A DNA stretch of 42,856 nucleotides from NZQO01 sp002693605 (GTDB lineage: Bacteria > Bacteroidota > Bacteroidia > Flavobacteriales > Flavobacteriaceae). The notes beneath the pieces were generated by a model. It was not told where the DNA came from and made no database searches. It saw nothing but the letters and a program-made list of their open reading frames with translations. Below are positions 40,105 to 42,856 of the stretch, piece after piece. The DNA is taken from positions 1 through 42,856 of the forward strand of contig CAXAVH010000006.1 of assembly GCA_963972105.1 (NCBI GenBank), read 5' to 3'. Numbering within the stretch: the stretch's first letter is position 1; each line of letters opens with the position of its first letter. A program made the position numbers and the translations under genes.

Positions 40105-41163
40105 CTATACCTTGTAAACGATGGCGTTAATGTTCATCCCGGCCCCCACGCTCGCAAAAAGGACAATGTCGCCCTTAGCTACGGAGTGCTCTTCAATTTC
40201 GCCCTTAATGACCAAATCGTATAAGGTTGGTACGGTGGCAACGCTACTGTTCCCCAATGTGCCAATGCTCATGGGGAGGATGTGCTTCGGTTGGGTTTCT
40301 TTGCAAACGTTGTAAAAACGCTTTACTATGGCCTCATCCATTTTTTCGTTCGCTTGGTGAATGAAGATTTTCTTAATTTCCGAAACCTCCACCCCTGCTT
40401 TCTCGACACAGGTTTGCATTGCGTTGGGCACGTTGCTGAGGGCAAATTCATAAATTTTCCGACCGTACATTTTAATATATCGGCGGGCATCGGTACTGCT
40501 TTGGTTGTTGCTTTCGCCAAAATAGATAAAGTGGGCTTCGTCCAGCGCATAGGTGGCGCTATGGTATGCCAAAATTCCCTTCTCATCTTCTTTCCACTCT
40601 ACCACCGCGGCACCTGCCCCATCGCTATAGATCATCGAATCGCGGTCGTGTTGGTCTACCACGCGACTCAACGCCTCGGCGCCAATAACCAGGCACCTTT
40701 TCGCCATGCCGCAAGAGAGGAAGGCGTGGGCGTGAATCATTCCCTCTACCCAGCCGGGGCAACCAAATAGCAAGTCGTAACCTACGCACTGCGGGTTCTT
40801 GATCTTTAACAAGTGCTTGACCCGAGAGGCCAAACTTGGCACCGTATCGCTTTGCTGGCTGCCGTATTTAACATCGCCATAATTATGGGCGACAATGATA
40901 TAATCGAGTGTTTCCTTATCGATAGCCGCATTTTCGATGGCCTTCTGCGCTGCGTAAAACGCCATGTCCGATGTGGTGAGATCGTTGTTCAGGTAGCGGC
41001 GTTCCGATATGCCGGTTATCGCCTTGAACTTTTCTATGATCACAGCATTCTCATGGTCAAAGCGTGTGCCGTCCTCATTATAGAAGCTATGCTGCTCAAA
41101 CTGGTGGTTGGGGGCAATTCCTTGGGGAATGTAACTGCCAATGCCTGTAATCTTGGTACCCAT
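40105..41163 (-). CDS. 3-oxoacyl-ACP synthase III-like enzyme (KAS III family)
   Basis: Thiolase-fold enzyme condensing an acyl-CoA with malonyl-ACP or a related substrate. The 352 residues hold the full catalytic triad: Cys135 in LLFGCPGWVEGM, His269 in FIHQANEKM and Asn305 in GTLGNSSVAT. YSDGAGAAVVE is also typical. It is longer than housekeeping FabH (about 320) and carries an N-terminal insertion (20-40, with NEDGTRFDHEN). The operon with a methyltransferase and a glycosyltransferase suggests a specialised lipid or surface product rather than general fatty acid initiation; this is inference. Confidence 0.9.
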   Translation of the reverse strand: MGTKITGIGSYIPQGIAPNHQFEQHSFYNEDGTRFDHENAVIIEKFKAITGISERRYLNNDLTTSDMAFYAAQKAIENAAIDKETLDYIIVAHNYGDVKYGSQQSDTVPSLASRVKHLLKIKNPQCVGYDLLFGCPGWVEGMIHAHAFLSCGMAKRCLVIGAEALSRVVDQHDRDSMIYSDGAGAAVVEWKEDEKGILAYHSATYALDEAHFIYFGESNNQSSTDARRYIKMYGRKIYEFALSNVPNAMQTCVEKAGVEVSEIKKIFIHQANEKMDEAIVKRFYNVCKETQPKHILPMSIGTLGNSSVATVPTLYDLVIKGEIEEHSVAKGDIVLFASVGAGMNINAIVYKV

Positions 41164-41261
41164 AGTTTAAATTTTGGCTAAAATTACGGAAAAGTAGGCG
41201 GTTAATTATAGTATTTATAGTGAAATCGATAGGCCGCGATTGGCTATTTCGGAAATTTCCG

Positions 41262-41305
41262 AAAAAGAAAACCCCTTGAAGGAAGTAGGTCCGTCAAGGG
41301 GTTTT
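41262..41305 (-). terminator. Terminator of gcvP
   Basis: Perfect 12-bp stem AAAACCCCTTGA (41268-41279)/TCAAGGGGTTTT (41294-41305) with a 14-nt loop; on the minus strand it ends in TTTTCTTTTTC. Confidence 0.85.
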
Positions 41306-41323
41306 GGGAGGTTTTTCTTGCAG

Positions 41324-42856
41324 TTACGCCTCCTCCATGTACGATTCGATAGGCTCGCACGTGCAGATGAGGTTTCGGTCTCCGAAGGCATCGTCTACCC
41401 GGCGCACCGTTGGCCAAAATTTATTGTCCGATACGTACGGTAGCGGAAAGGCCGCTTGTTGCCTAGTATACGGAAATTCCCAATCATTGGCTGTAAGCAT
41501 ATGAAGCGTGTGCGGCGCATTTCTCAGGATATTATTCTCCTCATCCTTATCGGTACCGGCAATTTCCTTTCTGATGGAAATCATCGCATCGCAAAATCTA
41601 TCCAGCTCTTGCATACTCTCGCTTTCGGTAGGTTCAATCATCATCGTCCCCGCCACCGGAAACGAAACGGTAGGGGAGTGGAAGCCATAGTCCATAAGGC
41701 GCTTCGCGATGTCGACTACCTCAATACCGTTGTTTTTGAAAGGCCTGCAGTCTATGATCATTTCGTGGGCGGCCCGTCCTCGTTCGCCGGTATACAAGGT
41801 TTCGTAGTGCCCCTTTAGGCGTTCCTTGATATAGTTGGCATTTAGGATGGCATATTGGGTAGCCTTCTTAAGCCCATTTTCGCCCAGCATAGTGATGTAG
41901 GCGTATGAAATTAGACACACCAATGAGCTTCCCCACGGGGCCGCCGAAATTGCGGTAATAGCTTGATCACCACCGGTTTTAATAACCGGATTGCTCGGCA
42001 AAAACGGCACCAACTGCTTGGCAACGCAAATAGGGCCAACACCTGGACCACCGCCCCCATGGGGAATGGCAAAGGTCTTGTGAAGGTTTAGGTGGCACAC
42101 ATCTGCCCCAATAGCGCCTGGATTGGTAAGGGCTACCTGGGCGTTCATGTTCGCCCCGTCCATATACACCTGCCCGCCGTGTTCGTGAATAATTGAGGTG
42201 ATTTCCCGAATGGCCGATTCATATACCCCGTGGGTAGAGGGGTAGGTAACCATCAGGGCCGCCAAGCGGTCTTTGTACTTTTCCGCCTTTTCGCGCAAAT
42301 CGTCCACGTCGATGTTCCCATTGTCGCTCGCCTTGGTGACCACCACCTGCATACCGGCCATAACGGCGCTGGCGGGGTTGGTCCCGTGGGCCGATGAGGG
42401 AATTAGACAAATATCCCGATGGGTTTCGCCACGCGATTCGTGGTACGCCCGAATAACCATCAGCCCCGCATATTCTCCTTGAGCACCCGAGTTAGGTTGT
42501 AAAGAGGTGCCCGCAAAACCGGTTATTTCGGTAAGTTGCTTTTCCAATTTTTTCAATACCTGTTGGTATCCTTCTGCCTGGTCTACCGGTACGAATGGGT
42601 GGATATTCCCCCACTGCGGGTCGCTCAGCGGTAACATTTCGGCCGCGGCATTGAGTTTCATGGTACACGATCCCAATGAAATCATGGAGTGGTTAAGGGA
42701 AAGGTCCTTGCGCTCCAATTTCTTGATATAGCGCATTAGTTCGGTTTCGCTATGGTATAGATTGAAGACCTCATTCTGAAGAAATTCGGTTTGACGTGCC
42801 GCTTCGGCCGGAATGGCCTTTCCTTCAACAATTTCGGAAATTTTAACAAATTCCTT
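41324..42856 (-). CDS. gcvP: Glycine dehydrogenase (decarboxylating), C-terminal half, N-terminus outside the window
   Basis: P-protein of the glycine cleavage system: PLP-dependent decarboxylation of glycine with transfer of aminomethyl to the lipoyl H-protein. The frame is open from the stop at 41324 to the window edge, about 510 residues of the roughly 950 usual for the single-chain enzyme. An internal Met at 42736 is not the start: the 40 codons upstream (KEFVKISEIVEGKAIPAEAA...) match P-protein linker sequence. NHSMISLGSCTMKLN, the PLP lysine motif LHKTFAIPHGGGGPG and the GVYESAIREI region are intact. Terminator follows at once. Confidence 0.96.
   Translation of the reverse strand, partial: KEFVKISEIVEGKAIPAEAARQTEFLQNEVFNLYHSETELMRYIKKLERKDLSLNHSMISLGSCTMKLNAAAEMLPLSDPQWGNIHPFVPVDQAEGYQQVLKKLEKQLTEITGFAGTSLQPNSGAQGEYAGLMVIRAYHESRGETHRDICLIPSSAHGTNPASAVMAGMQVVVTKASDNGNIDVDDLREKAEKYKDRLAALMVTYPSTHGVYESAIREITSIIHEHGGQVYMDGANMNAQVALTNPGAIGADVCHLNLHKTFAIPHGGGGPGVGPICVAKQLVPFLPSNPVIKTGGDQAITAISAAPWGSSLVCLISYAYITMLGENGLKKATQYAILNANYIKERLKGHYETLYTGERGRAAHEMIIDCRPFKNNGIEVVDIAKRLMDYGFHSPTVSFPVAGTMMIEPTESESMQELDRFCDAMISIRKEIAGTDKDEENNILRNAPHTLHMLTANDWEFPYTRQQAAFPLPYVSDNKFWPTVRRVDDAFGDRNLICTCEPIESYMEEA

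Noticed and set aside
1..42856. CRISPR array, prophage, transposase or IS element
   Set aside because: None seen on either strand; the only repeats are the short ones described and protein-internal repeats (Asp boxes, FG-GAP units, lipoyl domains).

Overview
The window is a chromosomal segment from a member of the Bacteroidota, most likely a marine Flavobacteriaceae. Three things point there. Genes of the type IX secretion system (T9SS) and gliding machinery occur (gldJ, porU, porV) together with three proteins carrying C-terminal T9SS sorting domains. Gene order gldJ-murF and porU-porV-cdd-pdhA-pdhC is what I know from flavobacteria. Promoters fit the Bacteroidota consensus (TTG, about 17-23 nt, TAnnTTTG). 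The DNA looks like ordinary core chromosome: dense genes, no phage, IS element or CRISPR array recognised. No species can be named from sequence alone.

Layout. 1-3458: partial lipoprotein, rnhB, then a divergent Porin_10-type outer membrane protein. 3459-4800: repeat-rich, accessory-looking patch holding a small T9SS cargo gene of strikingly uneven base composition. 4802-9862: acyl-CoA dehydrogenase (minus), anmK, a Glu/Leu-type amino acid dehydrogenase, and the Na+/H+ antiporter nhaD. 9911-11943: exbB-exbD-tonB energy transduction genes, interrupted by a cloverleaf-shaped palindromic element. 12002-18002: BNR-repeat protein with T9SS tail, folC, and convergent PBP1A. 18187-18409: tRNA-Val(UAC) and a 3' remnant of tRNA-Val(GAC). 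18421-27195: murF and gldJ (minus), divergent porU-porV-cdd. 27310-30009: pyruvate dehydrogenase E1 alpha and E2. 30084-34248: SDR enzyme, SprT-like protein, manC, DUF389 membrane protein. 34302-41163 (minus): FG-GAP T9SS protein, MlaF/MlaE-like ABC transporter, alkaline phosphatase, and a ketoacyl synthase-methyltransferase-glycosyltransferase mini-operon. 41324-42856: C-terminal half of gcvP, cut by the window edge.

How it fits together. PorU (sortase), PorV (outer membrane shuttle) and GldJ (lipoprotein of the machinery) process cargo such as the products at 3951, 12002 and 34302. NhaD and ExbBD/TonB connect ion gradients to outer membrane transport. MurF, PBP1A and AnmK cover peptidoglycan synthesis and recycling. 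Several conventional longest-ORF starts are wrong here, because the -7 promoter box lies inside the extended ORF; corrected starts are given. I see no clear new multi-gene system. The strongest leads are the cloverleaf element, the truncated tRNA, the mosaic T9SS cargo gene and the probable ATT start of folC.
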